Shown: positions 1 to 11,003 of the stretch, one piece after another
Layout: every line of letters begins with the position of its first letter
How positions within the stretch are numbered: the first letter of the stretch is position 1
From: Calycina herbarum
Taxonomy: Eukaryota; Ascomycota; Leotiomycetes; Helotiales; Pezizellaceae
DNA: 64,000 nt
Reading direction: 5' to 3'
Assembly (NCBI GenBank): GCA_001414485.1
Contig: LLEY01000015.1
Coordinates: 496,001 to 560,000 of the forward strand
The notes under the pieces: model-generated
What the model was told of the DNA's origin: nothing
The model's input: the letters and a program-made list of their open reading frames with translations, nothing else
Database searches by the model: none
Position numbers and translations under genes: made by a program

Positions 1-1009
1 CCGGGAGGTATCTCTCGTCTCAGAAGGCTTATAAAGACAAAAGCTTTCTCGAAGTACAGGTTCCTGTTAACTAAAGTTTACTGCTAAGCGCTCCAATCTC
101 AATTATATTTCGTCGATGGACTTGGTCACACACAAGGGAGCGATGACCAGAGATCCATCATCCAATCCAACTTACATACATTGCAGCGTAGATTTACGAA
201 GACGGTTCGTAACCCTTATTGCGTGCTTGCTACCCGGCTTGTCCTAATCTTTGGTGGCTTATAACTCGCCGGGCTTCCGGGCAGCAATAGCGTATACATA
301 TAAAAAGCAGACAACACCTTTTCTCACAGTAACTTGATGGGAATCAATCAACAAAATAAATGGCAAAAGAGAGCCGCAATTTGAAGTCGCAAAAACGTCG
401 CTAGTGGTTTGCAAAAACGCCACCAACATGAAGACTTTGACAACCAACAAGCAACACCCAACCAAAAAAAATGGCTGAAAATCGTCAGCCTCGTTCTTGT
501 CGCACAACATGGCAGGTCGACGGTCTTTATCATCGACATTGAAGATCCTCACATCATCAACGTTGCAGGCAGAGAGGACTCGACTCGTGTCATGGGATTG
601 ACCATCACCAGAACCTCCGGTGGGGAGAAGGACGGACGGTTTCAGACTCCGGTTTACGACTCCGTAACTCCGGACGGCTCAACATTCATGCTTCCATGCT
701 TCCTCGGCGAGACCTTGGAGTTTGAGCATCGCCAAAAAACTCAAGGAAGCAGATAGTCCAATTGAAAAGAACGGTAGAGAACAGATGTCCTATTCCCACT
801 CCTATTTCCACTCCTATTTCCATTCTCCCTGGCTTGTCAAGTGCAAGCTATCCTTATTTTCCCCTTATCCTCCTTTCCTATTAAAACCTCACTTTCCCGT
901 CTTGACCTTAGCTCGTTTCGATATCAACCGCAAAACCCGCAAAACCAGAGACCTTCACTCAAACCTTCTTCACCTCAACCACAAAAACACCAAAAACCAA
1001 AACGCAATC
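1..1009. other. intergenic / upstream region, no supported gene
   Basis: No reading frame here has convincing protein character; the longest frames start at non-ATG codons and overlap on both strands. The 3' part is CT-rich and then A/C-rich directly before the ATG at 1010, as is usual for a fungal promoter and leader. A small imperfect tandem repeat of a 12-nt unit (TATTTCCACTCC-like, three copies) lies at about 791-826. Confidence 0.5.
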
Positions 1010-1522
1010 ATGACCACCTTCACCCTTGATCCTAACTATGGGTAAGAATGATCCTCAACCCTGGCGATGCCAATTGCAATCGAGTTCTCTAGCTAACTCC
1101 CTTCTGCCAGCTACGTCCTCCTCGCCGCAACCTCCACCTTCGTCATGAACGCCTTCCACATCGCAGCCACTGGAGCTGCTCGAAAGGCCGCAAAGGTCCC
1201 ATATCCAGCCCCATACGCACCCGAATCACGAACCGATAAAGAGGCCTACATCTTCAACTGTGTTCAACGTTCCCATGCCAATTTCGTCGAAAACCAAGTC
1301 TCCATGCTTGGATCTCTCTTCATTGCCGGTCTCAAATTTCCACTTGCAAGCGCGGCGATGGGAGGAGCTTGGACTGTCAACAGATATCTCTACATGCGAG
1401 GTTATGCCAATGGACAGGAGGGCGGAAAGGGTCGATACCAGGGAATTGTCTTCTGGCTCTTCCAATTTGGCTTGATGATAACGGCTGGCTATACTGGAAT
1501 TGCCATGGCTATGCAATGGTAG
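1010..1522 (+). CDS. MAPEG-family microsomal glutathione S-transferase 3-like protein
   Basis: Two exons, 1010-1041 and 1111-1522, with a 69-nt GT-AG intron (GTAAGA donor, GCTAAC branch-like site, GCCAG acceptor), give a 147-residue protein starting MTTFTLDPNYGYVLLAATST. Length and sequence fit the MGST3 branch of MAPEG: small integral membrane enzymes of the ER or outer mitochondrial membrane that conjugate glutathione or reduce lipid hydroperoxides. Visible features are a first hydrophobic segment at about residues 11-30, an alanine/lysine-rich loop, an NCVQRSHANFVEN stretch at about 65-77 (the conserved R-x-H-x-N-x-x-E region of the family), a middle membrane segment, and a C-terminal one ending MAMQW. 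The start ATG follows an A/C-rich leader. The gene converges with the oxidoreductase downstream. Family assignment is confident; the exact substrate is inferred. Confidence 0.9.
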
Positions 1523-1907
1523 AGGAAGACTTCGTTGTACTATACACGTCTGTAATCTGATCGGGCGGAACGCTGCGTGGAAGTGCATATGAGAGGGAAT
1601 GGCATGCATCAGAATACCAAACCACACCATGAATTATTGCATGGACCAGTTTACTCGTGAATATCGAATTTTGGATTACAACTGCATTTTTGCGTGAAGT
1701 ACAAGCTTTGGAATTGTTGGTGGATTTGACTTTTCTTCTTCAATGGTGAGGAATGCAACAAACCATTGTGAGTATTCCAGATAATGCTCAACCTTCGGAA
1801 GGTTCTTCTCAAAATCAATATTCGCAAGATTGCGGACCGTCAAAAACACTTCGTGCAAGAAAGTAAGTCATTATCGTTACTACCCCAAACTCAAAGCCAC
1901 CCCCAAG
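1523..1907. other. convergent intergenic region
   Basis: 385 bp between two convergent stop codons, presumably holding both 3' UTRs. No gene or repeat is seen. Confidence 0.6.
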
Positions 1908-3171
1908 CTAAACAATGCTCACCAGATCTCCTTCATACTTATCCAACTTATAAACAAGTTTCTCAGCACTGACAGGTTTCATCCACTCCTCCGTCCTCTT
2001 CGCCTCCCTATCTTCCATCTTTCCCGGTCCCAACAACGCAAACCCATCACTTACAATACTCTTCAACCCACCAGGCATCAATCTCACCGTATTTGGCTGG
2101 AGCCTGATCTCTCCAGCATTAATAGTGGACAAGAATTCATAAAATTCTACCGCAAAGGCCCTAGCTTTTGGCGAAGCCGGAATCGAGAATCCTATGCCGT
2201 CCATTAACCACAAAACATCCCAACAAGACAAACGGCGAAATAGGAAGGAACGTACCATAATACTCAATCTCCACCCCCAGCCCCTCCCACACACCCCCAT
2301 AAATAGGTTCAAACGGCAACTCCCCTTCCTCGGCCTTCCACGCCTTCGCAGCTCTCGACCGATAAATAGCCATATTTCCCCCTTCCTTCACAGTCTTGAT
2401 CACGTTCCTCACGGAATCACCCTCACAAATACAATCAACCGCATAATCCACCTTCTCCTCCGCCTCCAAGAATTTCTGCGCCCAATTTTCATCTCTGTAA
2501 TCCACGAGAGAGTGGTAATTGTAAGGCGCAGCTTTGAGCATCTCATGTTTCCCCGCACTCGCAGCTCCAAAAAGGATGGGTTTAAGACCTGAAGCTTGGG
2601 CTGCTAGGTTGACGAGTTGGGCTGCGTAGAGACCTAGGGAGGTGGAGGAGCCGTAGATGAAGACCCTTAGCTCCTTCTCCTTCTCATTCTCGTTGCGATC
2701 GCTTGAAGATTGACCCTCCCAAGAAAATGGCGCTGGCATTCCCAAACGATAAAACAATCCCTGGGCAGCAGTCAAAGCACAAAGACTAACCGTACTCGCA
2801 CTCTCAAAACTCATTCCCTCTGGCACCTTCCATACTAAATCCCAATCCACAATGAGGTACTCTGCAGCAGCTCCCGGACGGAAGTTCACTGAACAGGCGC
2901 CTTGGAGGAATCCTGCTACCCGCGTTCCTGGCAATAGAGAGGAGGAGGAGGGGACCGAGGAACCGAGTTGAGTGATTGTTCCCGCAAAATCGGTTCCTAC
3001 TACGCGCGTTTGCGATGCTGGTGCGAGAGGATTGAGGGCGTAGAGGGCGTCGACCGGGTTTAGTGCTAAGGCGTGGACTTGGATGAGGAGTTCGTTTGGG
3101 GCGGGTTTGGGGATCGCGATGTTCCTCACAATTGCCGTCTTATTAGGGACATCGAGAATGAGGGCTTCCAT
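1908..3171 (-). CDS. MDR-superfamily zinc-binding-type oxidoreductase (enoyl reductase-like)
   Basis: Exons 3171-2256 and 2191-1908 on the minus strand, joined by a 64-nt intron (GTACGT...CATAG), encode 399 residues. The N-terminal GroES-like region carries PNELLIQVHALALNPVD (about 23-39) and VVGTDFAGTITQLGSSV. The nucleotide-binding half holds YGSSTSLGLYAAQLV, a GxxxxGxxxA-like Rossmann signature. This layout is typical of fungal ToxD / trans-enoyl reductase-like quinone or enoyl reductases, which use NADPH; many lack structural zinc. I chose the ATG at 3171 because its context (CACCATGG) is near ideal and the family begins with a MEALIL-type segment. An in-frame ATG at 3249 would add 26 residues resembling a weak mitochondrial presequence. 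There is no neighbouring biosynthetic gene, so the substrate is unknown. Confidence 0.85.
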
Positions 3172-4072
3172 GGTGTTTGATTTTGAGACGCAATTTCTTG
3201 ATGAAAAATTGAGCTTTAATTGCTGGAGTGGTTGAATAAGCGAGTGCATGAGATGAAGAGGGGACTTGGCGGGGTAAAATATATTATATGCACATGGATT
3301 GGTAATGAATATGCTGTGTCGACGCCTTCTCTGGATTCTTCAAAGGGCGTGGTGAATCAGGTCGGCGCCGGGGGCTGACAAATGGGATTTATTTTTTGCG
3401 CCACCTATTCATTGTGCTTCTGTCAAAATATCTTTTGGCAAAAGGTACCTAGGTACCTAGATACATCAGGTGTGATTTAAATCAAGAATTATCAAAAAGA
3501 ATTACGTGTTAGTTCACTGGACAAGATTTCTAGTCGCAATGCTCTTTGCATTTTTAAAGTTTGAAGATTCCGTCGCATCATTCCACCAACACTGTGCTTT
3601 TTCCATTGTATGAGACCAGGTAAGACAGTAGCCGGCTTTGGGTCAAAGACCCGAGGAACTTTCAACGGATGGGGCTTGATAATTTAAGGACAACTTTTCA
3701 AAAAGTAGGCGTGCGTGGAACATTGCTACGAATTCTTGCAACACAAGAAAGCTTAAGAATATTTGGGCCTCTTACCAACAAGCCGGAAAGAGTTCGTTTT
3801 GTACCTCTCGAACCGCCTTTGACCGAAACTCGATTCGATTAAAAAAATATTGCAGCTCATCCCCCGAAAACGAGATTCGTGCGAGGGTATGTGGTCTCCA
3901 AACATTGAGCTCCTCGACTTTGAACCATTGAGCGGCCATTGAAAATGGAAGGGGGACGGGGTTTAGGTGAAGAGAAAGGTGACACTAGGAGGGTTAAAGA
4001 TGTGAAGTTCTGATAGGTTAGAAGGGGCAAATATTGAGGACTTTTATCAACGCGATTAGCGAGTTAGTATGC
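3172..4072. other. intergenic region upstream of the MDR oxidoreductase
   Basis: Promoter side of the minus-strand oxidoreductase. No coding potential seen. It includes a short GGTACCTA direct repeat at about 3445-3461. AT content rises towards 4050, where the first transposon remnant begins. Confidence 0.4.
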
Positions 4073-4349
4073 TTGAATATTATCTAATTCTGTTAGGCAT
4101 ACTCTAAATTCTCTATAATCAACTACTAAAGTTTGTTGAAATGATTTAAGTAGTCTAAGATATTCCCTTTAATTAAACGTTACTTGGATGAGTACCTCAT
4201 ACTCTGTATTTAAAGTATTCGAGACTTTAATTAATCGATTTAATTACTCTAATACTCTCAAACACTATAATTTAATAGCTTAACTTACTAGTATCAGTAC
4301 TTGATACTATAAAGTAGTAATTTGATTAGTCAATTCCGCAATTGGTGAA
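4073..4349 (-). mobile_element. short AT-rich non-autonomous element (MITE), copy 1
   Basis: On the minus strand this segment begins TTCACCAATTGCGGAAT (plus-strand positions about 4333-4349). The same 17-mer start occurs at 43268, where a ~275-bp element is bounded by TTCACCA...TGGTGAA. The two copies share internal blocks in the same order (AGAGTAATTAA, CTCGAATA, CCAAGTAAC). The distal end of this copy (about 4073) has diverged, so that boundary is approximate. There is no coding capacity. Short length, AT richness and paired ends fit a MITE. Confidence 0.55.
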
Positions 4350-4439
4350 TCAAGCATGCTAGAGTCAACAATTCAATAAGCTTCAAACTTCCTCTTTGCC
4401 GAGCATTCATTGGACGGATCATTGGGCGGAACTAACTAC

Positions 4440-4906
4440 CAGCGTATTAACAGACTACTCAACTACTCGAGTACTACTCGAGTAGTCGTAAGTAGAGTAG
4501 AGTAGGGTATAAGTAGCGAGTTTAATAAGTAAAGTAGAGTAGCTACTCTTTACTGCTCGAGTAGTACTCGAGTAGTCTATATATAGTAGTAATATATAAA
4601 TATAAGCTAAAAAGTTCTACTTTTAGTAGTTAAAAATAAGATATACTTAAAAATTAGGTAAGAAACTAATAACTCTTACTTCTCCTCTCTCTTTCTCTTT
4701 TAAATAGATATAACCTTTGAAAGTTTCTATAATTTCCGACTTTATAAGTATACCCCGATATTAGGCCTAAGTTACCCGATAGTCGGTCCGAATCGGCCCG
4801 TACTACTCGAGTACTACTTGAGGAGTACTTGAGTAGTGTTAAGTAGAGTAGAGTAGAGTAGAGTAGCGGTTACTACTCTACTCTACTCTACTCATTTAAT
4901 ACGCTG
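4440..4906. mobile_element. non-autonomous hAT-like element (467 bp) with 8-bp target-site duplication
   Basis: Terminal inverted repeats CAGCGTATTAA (4440-4450) and TTAATACGCTG (4896-4906) are perfect 11-mers. They are flanked directly by an identical 8-bp direct repeat CTAACTAC (4432-4439 and 4907-4914). An 8-bp duplication plus ends beginning CAGNG is the recognised signature of the hAT superfamily. Inside both ends are clusters of CTCGAGTAGT/ACTACTCGAG and GAGTA repeats, resembling the subterminal motifs that hAT transposases bind. The centre (about 4575-4760) is AT-rich. No transposase is encoded, so this is a MITE-sized derivative. Confidence 0.8.
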
Positions 4907-4914
4907 CTAACTAC

Positions 4915-6912
4915 TCGACGTGGATTTGGCACGGGGTGAGATCCACGTTCTATACAGTATTTTTCCCACTAGCTCATTTTCGAGACAGTCTATGAAAACC
5001 AAAATGCAGTAATACAGAAATTATAAAATTATCTCCATGATTCTTCCAAAACACCTCGGTTGGTTAGAAATAACATTCTTTCAGCCCTCATACATGCTAG
5101 GTAGAACATGGAATGAAACCTTTTCGATCTAGCTCTATCCTAAATACCGGTAACATTGATTTTTGTCTTCCTATTTTGCAGAAAGGATAGGATAATCAGG
5201 CCTGACATGCTCTCTGTGGACGACTGCTCCCAAGCGAAATTCTTCAATCGTTGCAATGGAAGAAGAAGAAGAAGACAAGTCGGGTGGGGGAAATGAGGGG
5301 TATAATGATATTTTTTGAGTAGAATAGACATGGTCAAAATCAGGATTGATATTCGTGCGGTGCCATAGTTCCAGATTTCAGACAGGTATCATACGTCGAT
5401 AATTGGCGATATAAGAAAGGAACTTCTTTAAAGTGGTGATTCACGTATTCCAAAAAGAAATCTATCTTGAAAGAAACCAAAATTTGCTTCTTTGACGAGA
5501 TAAGTTAATAATACATATTCTACCCAGCAAACATTCTCCTGTAAAAGGTCTAACTGATTATGGTTAGATCTTGTAAAAAGCGGCTTGGAAGTGTTAGTTA
5601 AGTGACGTTGACAGCCTCACTTCGGTTAAAAAGGAAAGGTCAACAGCCCCAAACCATGAGAAGATTTCTTCCAAGTTTTGATCTTACGGATACCATGTAG
5701 ATAATTATTCTAGAAAAAGGTTTGGTAATAAATCTTAAAACTGCAAGAGGTTGGGTTGAGGTGTTGAGTGACGTAGACTGAGGAAAAAGAGCGTAGGTGG
5801 TCAATGAGCAAAAATTTCTAACTTTTGCCTCTTTTCTTTCTGTAGCATCCAACTTCAACCCCAGTTTTCACACACCATCAACCATATCCTCTCACTACAT
5901 ACAAATACAACATGCCTCAATACCACCTCGTCCTTCTGAGATTCAGACGTCAATGCGACATGGCAGCTATAGGCTGTCCCAAATTAGTGACCCCATTGGC
6001 TCAAATCCACCACCAAGCATGGCCTACCCCCCAATCATCCTCCCCCCAAGGGTCTTCCGTCAATTCTCGTATTATATGCGCACCTGTTGGCCGCATCGTG
6101 CGTATGTATACTCTATGCGATTTAGAAATCCCCTCTTGATGTTTGTACTAAAATACCTAGTATTGCACATTCAATTTGGATCCGCCCCCGCCACCGCCGC
6201 CACTTTTACATGTATTTGTGGGTAATGTCGGAGAAACGTGACTGGGATGAGGAGGAGGAGACCTCGGACGAGGAGGAGTTGGAGGAGCCTGAAAATTGAG
6301 TCGGAGGGAGGAAATTGGAATGAGGTTTGAAGGTTGAACTCCGTCTCTATTCCGCCGTGCTAACAGGATATGCAGGCCGCTTTCATAGAGCAGATGGGCC
6401 CAAGGCCAGAATGTAACCTCTCTTCTCGACATTGTGTGCGAACTTGCCTGTGTTGATTGTGAGGTTTAAAATGTGCTGGAACAAATACTGCTCTTTGGCT
6501 ACAAACCATAATCTCCCGAAAGCTAAATACACCCCTCTTCCCTTCCATCCCTCATTTTTATATTTCTAGGTCGCATTCCCGATATCAACGTTGCTGACCT
6601 TTTCACAAGGCCTAAGCGAATACTACTACGAACCACGACACCCATCCCCTCCTTAAATCAATGGCCTCTCTCCCTAATGACGATCCCCCACTTTACAGCT
6701 GCGCCAAAGCCCATTCCAAGTTACAATGGTTCTATTTCCCGTCCTTATAACTCTCTCGAATACAGAGTCTGTCTTCAGGTTGTGAATAATTTACAGTCGA
6801 AAACTTGTGGAACGTAGCTCGAGGTATGCGATGGAGAATTCCCATGGGATAAGGATGTCATGGAATAGCACTCTGAACTTGTGCCACAGTCTTGGATAAG
6901 CAACGTCGTTCT
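4915..6912. other. gene-free interval
   Basis: Only short overlapping frames occur on both strands, several with non-ATG starts, and none resembles a family. A purine-rich run near 5257-5280 and a GGA/GGT-rich patch at 6180-6300 produce low-complexity translations. No gene is supported. Confidence 0.4.
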
Positions 6913-6970
6913 CCGAGAACGTTTAGGAGAATTGAAGCGTAGAGTTTTTAATTCTCCTAAACGTTCTCGG
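6913..6970. repeat. perfect 21-bp inverted repeat (hairpin) within a longer imperfect palindrome
   Basis: Arms at 6913-6933 and 6950-6970 are exact reverse complements (CCGAGAACGTTTAGGAGAATT), separated by a 16-nt loop. Outside the arms, GTGCC occurs on each side at the same 32-nt distance (about 6881 and, reversed, about 7002) with scattered further matches, so a decayed palindrome of about 120 bp is likely. It could be a small foldback element or the termination/processing structure of an unrecognised transcript. No coding role is seen. Confidence 0.75.
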
Positions 6971-7127
6971 AAAATGATTTTCATTACCCCAAACATCTGG
7001 CACAATGTATACCATAAGGAAAGAACACCCAAGAGACGGTTATTTGAAGCGAGTATACCTATGTATTATTTCCCACTACCTAGAAACATTGGTTTTATCA
7101 AGCAATAGGCGAGATATTGTAACCCAC

Positions 7128-8210
7128 TCAAACCCTTTTAGTATAGCCAGCAAGTACATCGTCCGCATCTGTGAATCTTCTAGCAGCGATTTCCCGATCT
7201 AAAATCGCCAATCGTAGAGCCTGCACCTCCCGAACTTGAAGTAATTTATCCTGCCTTAGACCTTGTGCTTCTCGAATCGCTCCATCGACGTCTAACTCTG
7301 ATCGCGGCTCTGTAGGGAATTCTGAGGAAGGAGCAAGTCAGCTTTTGAAATTGTTCTAGCTAATTGGAATAATGGAGCCCCATTGTCCTAGTCATTTGGG
7401 ATAATGGAGTTCAATTATCCTAGCGATCTGGGAGAATGGAACTTACCTGACACAACCGGGGCAGGAGCGTCCATTAGAATGGAATCGTCGTCTTCGAGAT
7501 GTTGGTTCAACTCGTATTGCGGCTTCTTTCTTGGGGCTCTGTTTCCATCTGGCACACGTGAAGGTTTGACTTGCTTCTTTGGATGGGCAGGAGCGTTGCG
7601 TGGTTTCGGGGCTAGAACTGGTTCAAGACCCTTTCGCTTGCGTTCACGTTGATTATTGCGAGAATTTGCTTGTGGGTCTTCTCGGCAGGAGCACCGACCC
7701 ATGTTGCTTCCATATAGACAGTTTCCGCATGCTGCAGATCGGAGTCAGTATCGGAGTAAAATGTGTTTCGGCCCTCCCAAAACAGCCCAAAGGGGGAAAA
7801 TAAGCTCGGAGAAACCCACCTCCGGTACACATATCAGGAACACGGATACACTTCTTGTATGGTCCTCGACCTTCTTGACAGCGGGTGCATGGATGTTCCT
7901 GCTCAATTCCTCTGGAGATGACCAAGTACGACTCGGGACTGTATCTCTTTTGGAAATGGAGGTCGGCAGATTCGTCGCGCAGTTCAACATTGTTGATCGC
8001 GGGCATTCTGGCAAGAGTAGCTAGCGCAATAGTGGGTTTTTCGACAGTGTAGCCGTTCACGACGATACCTTCATCGGGACGACGCTCAATTGCACCGGCT
8101 TTTTTGGCAGTGACGGGTGTTCGAGGCTTTTTCTTATGCACTGGTGGTAGACCTTGGTCACTCTCCGAGTCCGAGTAGTCGACCATATGGGAATGATTCA
8201 GTAGTGACAT
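7128..8210 (-). CDS. fungal cysteine-cluster protein, DUF3716-like
   Basis: Three minus-strand exons, 8210-7820, 7731-7447 and 7321-7128, with introns of 88 nt (GTGGGT...CTGCAG) and 125 nt (GTAAGT...CCTCAG), encode 289 residues. The N-terminus is acidic/serine-rich and then basic (SDSESDQG, HKKKPRT). A cysteine cluster spans exons 1-2: HPCTRCQEGRGPYKKCIRVP followed by MCTGACGNCLYGSNMGRCSC. The C..C...C and C..C..C spacing resembles the DUF3716 family, common in fungi and perhaps DNA- or metal-binding. After it come a proline/lysine-rich linker and an acidic C-terminus (EDDDSILMDAP) with a helical tail rich in Q, R and E. The intron between the two cysteine groups restores the motif, which supports the model. 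An alternative in-frame ATG lies at 8186. Function is unknown; nuclear location is inferred. Confidence 0.75.
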
Positions 8211-8249
8211 CCTATTTGTGTCAGTGATATACAGACGGGAGACAACGAC

Positions 8250-8287
8250 AAATGTTTGCTTCCACTGCAAATGTTTGCTTCAACTGC
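8250..8287. repeat. 19-bp tandem duplication
   Basis: AAATGTTTGCTTCCACTGC is followed directly by a copy differing at one base. It lies just upstream of the DUF3716-like gene start, in its putative leader or promoter. Confidence 0.7.
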
Positions 8288-10669
8288 AAACGGAGCCTCG
8301 ACGCGAGGCCCTCGAGTCAAGGCAACTTACCTGAACCGTCAGGACATCACTCAAGCACGCCGCAGACCTCCACAACCGCACACCGAATTATGCAAGCTCA
8401 GTTTGATGCACGCATATAATGTTGTGTTGTGCTGGAGTTGTTTTTGGAAAAGTTTGTCGCGAAGAGCGAGACGAGGCGAGGCGCGCCAAGTCCTTTGTGC
8501 GATTTCACCCCTGTAGATTGTTCCCTCCGAGTGATAGTAAACACTTAGGCACCTCTCTCGTTGTTCCAATTCTCTAGGATAATCCAGGGATCGTGCTAAA
8601 GAGTTGGAACAAGGAGAACGCCGAAAGAGGCCGCTTTATTAAGAAGGTTTGCTATCATGGCTTTAAGAACTATGTTTACGGGAACTGACTACGTAGTATT
8701 CGAGAAAGATCAAAAGAATCGAATGATATGTACCAACTGCATACTTAGAAGTACGCTTTTCTTACTTTCTTCGGTCTATACATTTGAAGCTCCTGTACCA
8801 AGAGGTAGCATCAAATGCTTGGCTCTTATGGACGATAGTAGAGTGAGGAGATAGTGAGGAAGCCAAAAATCCGGCTGAGATGACTTTCCAATTTGACACG
8901 AATACCCTGATGAAGATGGGCTTGAAAAACACCCCAGGAAAGCGAGTGTCGAGTTTCGATTTGCGCGTATCAACGACATCAATCTTCCAAGATCGCGGTA
9001 AAAACGACTGGCTTCTTGGCTCAGCGTGCTCGCGAGAGAAGGAGTCAAGTAGGGATGGAGCAACCGAAAATCCAGACCATTTGCGGCTGCCTTGCAATGG
9101 ACACAAAGGTACTTCAACCTCCCGCCCTTGACAGAACGCTCTCTTCCCTTGGTAGTGCCCTTTCGCTTTTTCCAACATCAGCGATAACGTAAACATGACA
9201 ATGATTAACTGATTAAACATTAAAAAACCAAGAAGTCATTCTTCAGCACCTTTCCAAATAGTACTTGTTTCTTTATTGAATATACCATGATATGATATTG
9301 CATGTGTTTGTAAGATTGGTTTGGATCCGGGCCACATGTTTCAATCCACTCATGTATAGGCAGGTAAATCTAAGATACGTTCTCCACGAAGATCTCTCAC
9401 AATTCCCAATCGTCATATAATCCAACTGCCAACCCGCCAAGAGTATCTTCCAGGAAGCGCTTGAGTCAATGAAGAACTCCGTTTCGCAGTAGACTTGGTT
9501 CTTAGTGGCAAACTCGAGTGTCTATGTATGTGTCTGGATGACATTTCCGACCAGAATTTAAAGTCCATGTACTGCTGCTCAGACTCGACGACAGAGTTCG
9601 TTTACGGAGAATTCATTTTCGAGATTGATGCAGAGCTGATGCGATTGATTGCTCCTTCTACGAGATGCACCACCAGGGTAAAGAAGCAACTCTTGCCGAA
9701 ACGCACAGCATCTTGCAAAAAAAGGGATGGAACGACCCAGACTCACCACCCCAACACAACCCCTCCTAACTCTCCTTTCAATATTACTAGAAACACAACC
9801 AACGAAGCAATTTCGCCCCAAATAGCGCAGAATTATACAAGAAAAGAAGGGATGACCATTCAGATCTTCAAACCCCTCATCCTCTCCCTCCTCTCCTCCC
9901 CCTTCCCATCAATTTTCCTTCAAGTTCTTAGAAATTCCAAGACAGGCAGGCCTAGTGTAGCAATGAATCACATCACTATCGGGATAGCATATTCTAAGAT
10001 CAATGACAATATATTCTATTAAAGGGAAGCGTCACCTGATGACGCTGCGCTGGCTGGGATTCTCGGTCTACGTTAGGTGGGGATAAATTTCTATTTCTTG
10101 GTCGCGGACTTGATAACTCGTTCCTTAATTCTCCACTCACGACCTCTCGATGGGGCTGTATTTTTCCTCCATCGCCTCTCTTGCTGGATCAATGCACAGA
10201 GTTTTTCATCTTCAGTTCCGGCATTTAATTGGGAGTGTTTGCGAGCTTGGGGCTAATAATAAGACAGAAAAATATACGGTTATCTTTCCAAGAAATCTAG
10301 CATTTTACTCTCCTAGCCTTTTTCGAGTTTTAATTACGGAAGGTCTCGGTCTATGAACTTGAGGCACTTGTTAATAAGACTTGGCATAAATTTCTCTGCT
10401 CCTATAGACAGAAAATAGACCTTTTAATGTAGAAAGTTGGGGAGATGAAAACCAAGTCGAGCCTTAATCATACTTATCAGTGTCTTCTTCTTTTAAGCAC
10501 GACTGTGAGTGGAAGGTAAAATGGAGAATGATGTCTGAACAAAGTTAGCTCTCATGTTTGATATTTTACCTAGACACTTCATACACATCAACTATTCAGA
10601 ATTTAAGTGGTTCATTCGAGGGAAGATCACATAACATGTCACATTGAATCATCGAAGGTCTATGTTGGT
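8288..10669. other. gene-poor interval, no supported gene
   Basis: Open frames at 8762-9220 (minus) and 9495-10022 (plus) have no recognisable motif and overlap competing frames. The plus frame turns low-complexity (T/N/P-rich) in its middle. No splice-consistent model emerged. Confidence 0.35.
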
Positions 10670-11003
10670 GCAAAAAATGCATTTTATTTACCATGAATGC
10701 TCAAGGCGGGGTAATCTGGGTTATCATCTCTTGAAGTGACGTTTCGAGAACCAGAGTAGATATGAAGAAGCCCCTCGAGGGAAGATAAAGAAAGCAGAAT
10801 ACTCAGTGTGGAGTGATTCAGGAAATCATCTCACGGGGGAAAAAATCCAGACACCGGAGAAGCCATGGAAGTAACCCCTCGATGAATAAAAAGGCAAACC
10901 GAGTGCTCGGTGTACGGCGACGCAGCCCTCCCGTGGGGAGACACCTAAAAGACCAGAGACGTTACGGAGGTACCCCTCAAGGAAGAAAAGTGCAAGCCAA
11001 ATC
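10670..11003. repeat. degenerate ~100-bp tandem repeat, about three copies
   Basis: CCCCTC-anchored units start at about 10771, 10875 and 10973 (spacing 104 and 98 bp), with a partial unit upstream. Shared blocks in the same order include ACTCAGTGT/GCTCGGTGT, TCACGGGGG/TCCCGTGGGG and CCAGACAC/CCAGAGAC. Translations of successive units show related G-E-x-P / K-R-P patterns broken by stops, so this may be an eroded coding repeat or simple tandem duplication. It abuts the stop of the minus-strand orphan gene at 11004. Confidence 0.5.

Noticed and set aside
5797..6432. Overlapping plus- and minus-strand frames of 90-142 codons
   Set aside because: They compete for the same DNA, the longest begins at GTG, and the Gly/Pro runs come from a GGA/GGT-rich patch. 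No intron model or family supports either.
8762..9220. 152-codon minus-strand frame
   Set aside because: Three overlapping frames are open here, none with recognisable composition or splice context.
9495..10022. 175-codon plus-strand frame
   Set aside because: It has mixed low-complexity content, no motif and no promoter- or intron-like context.
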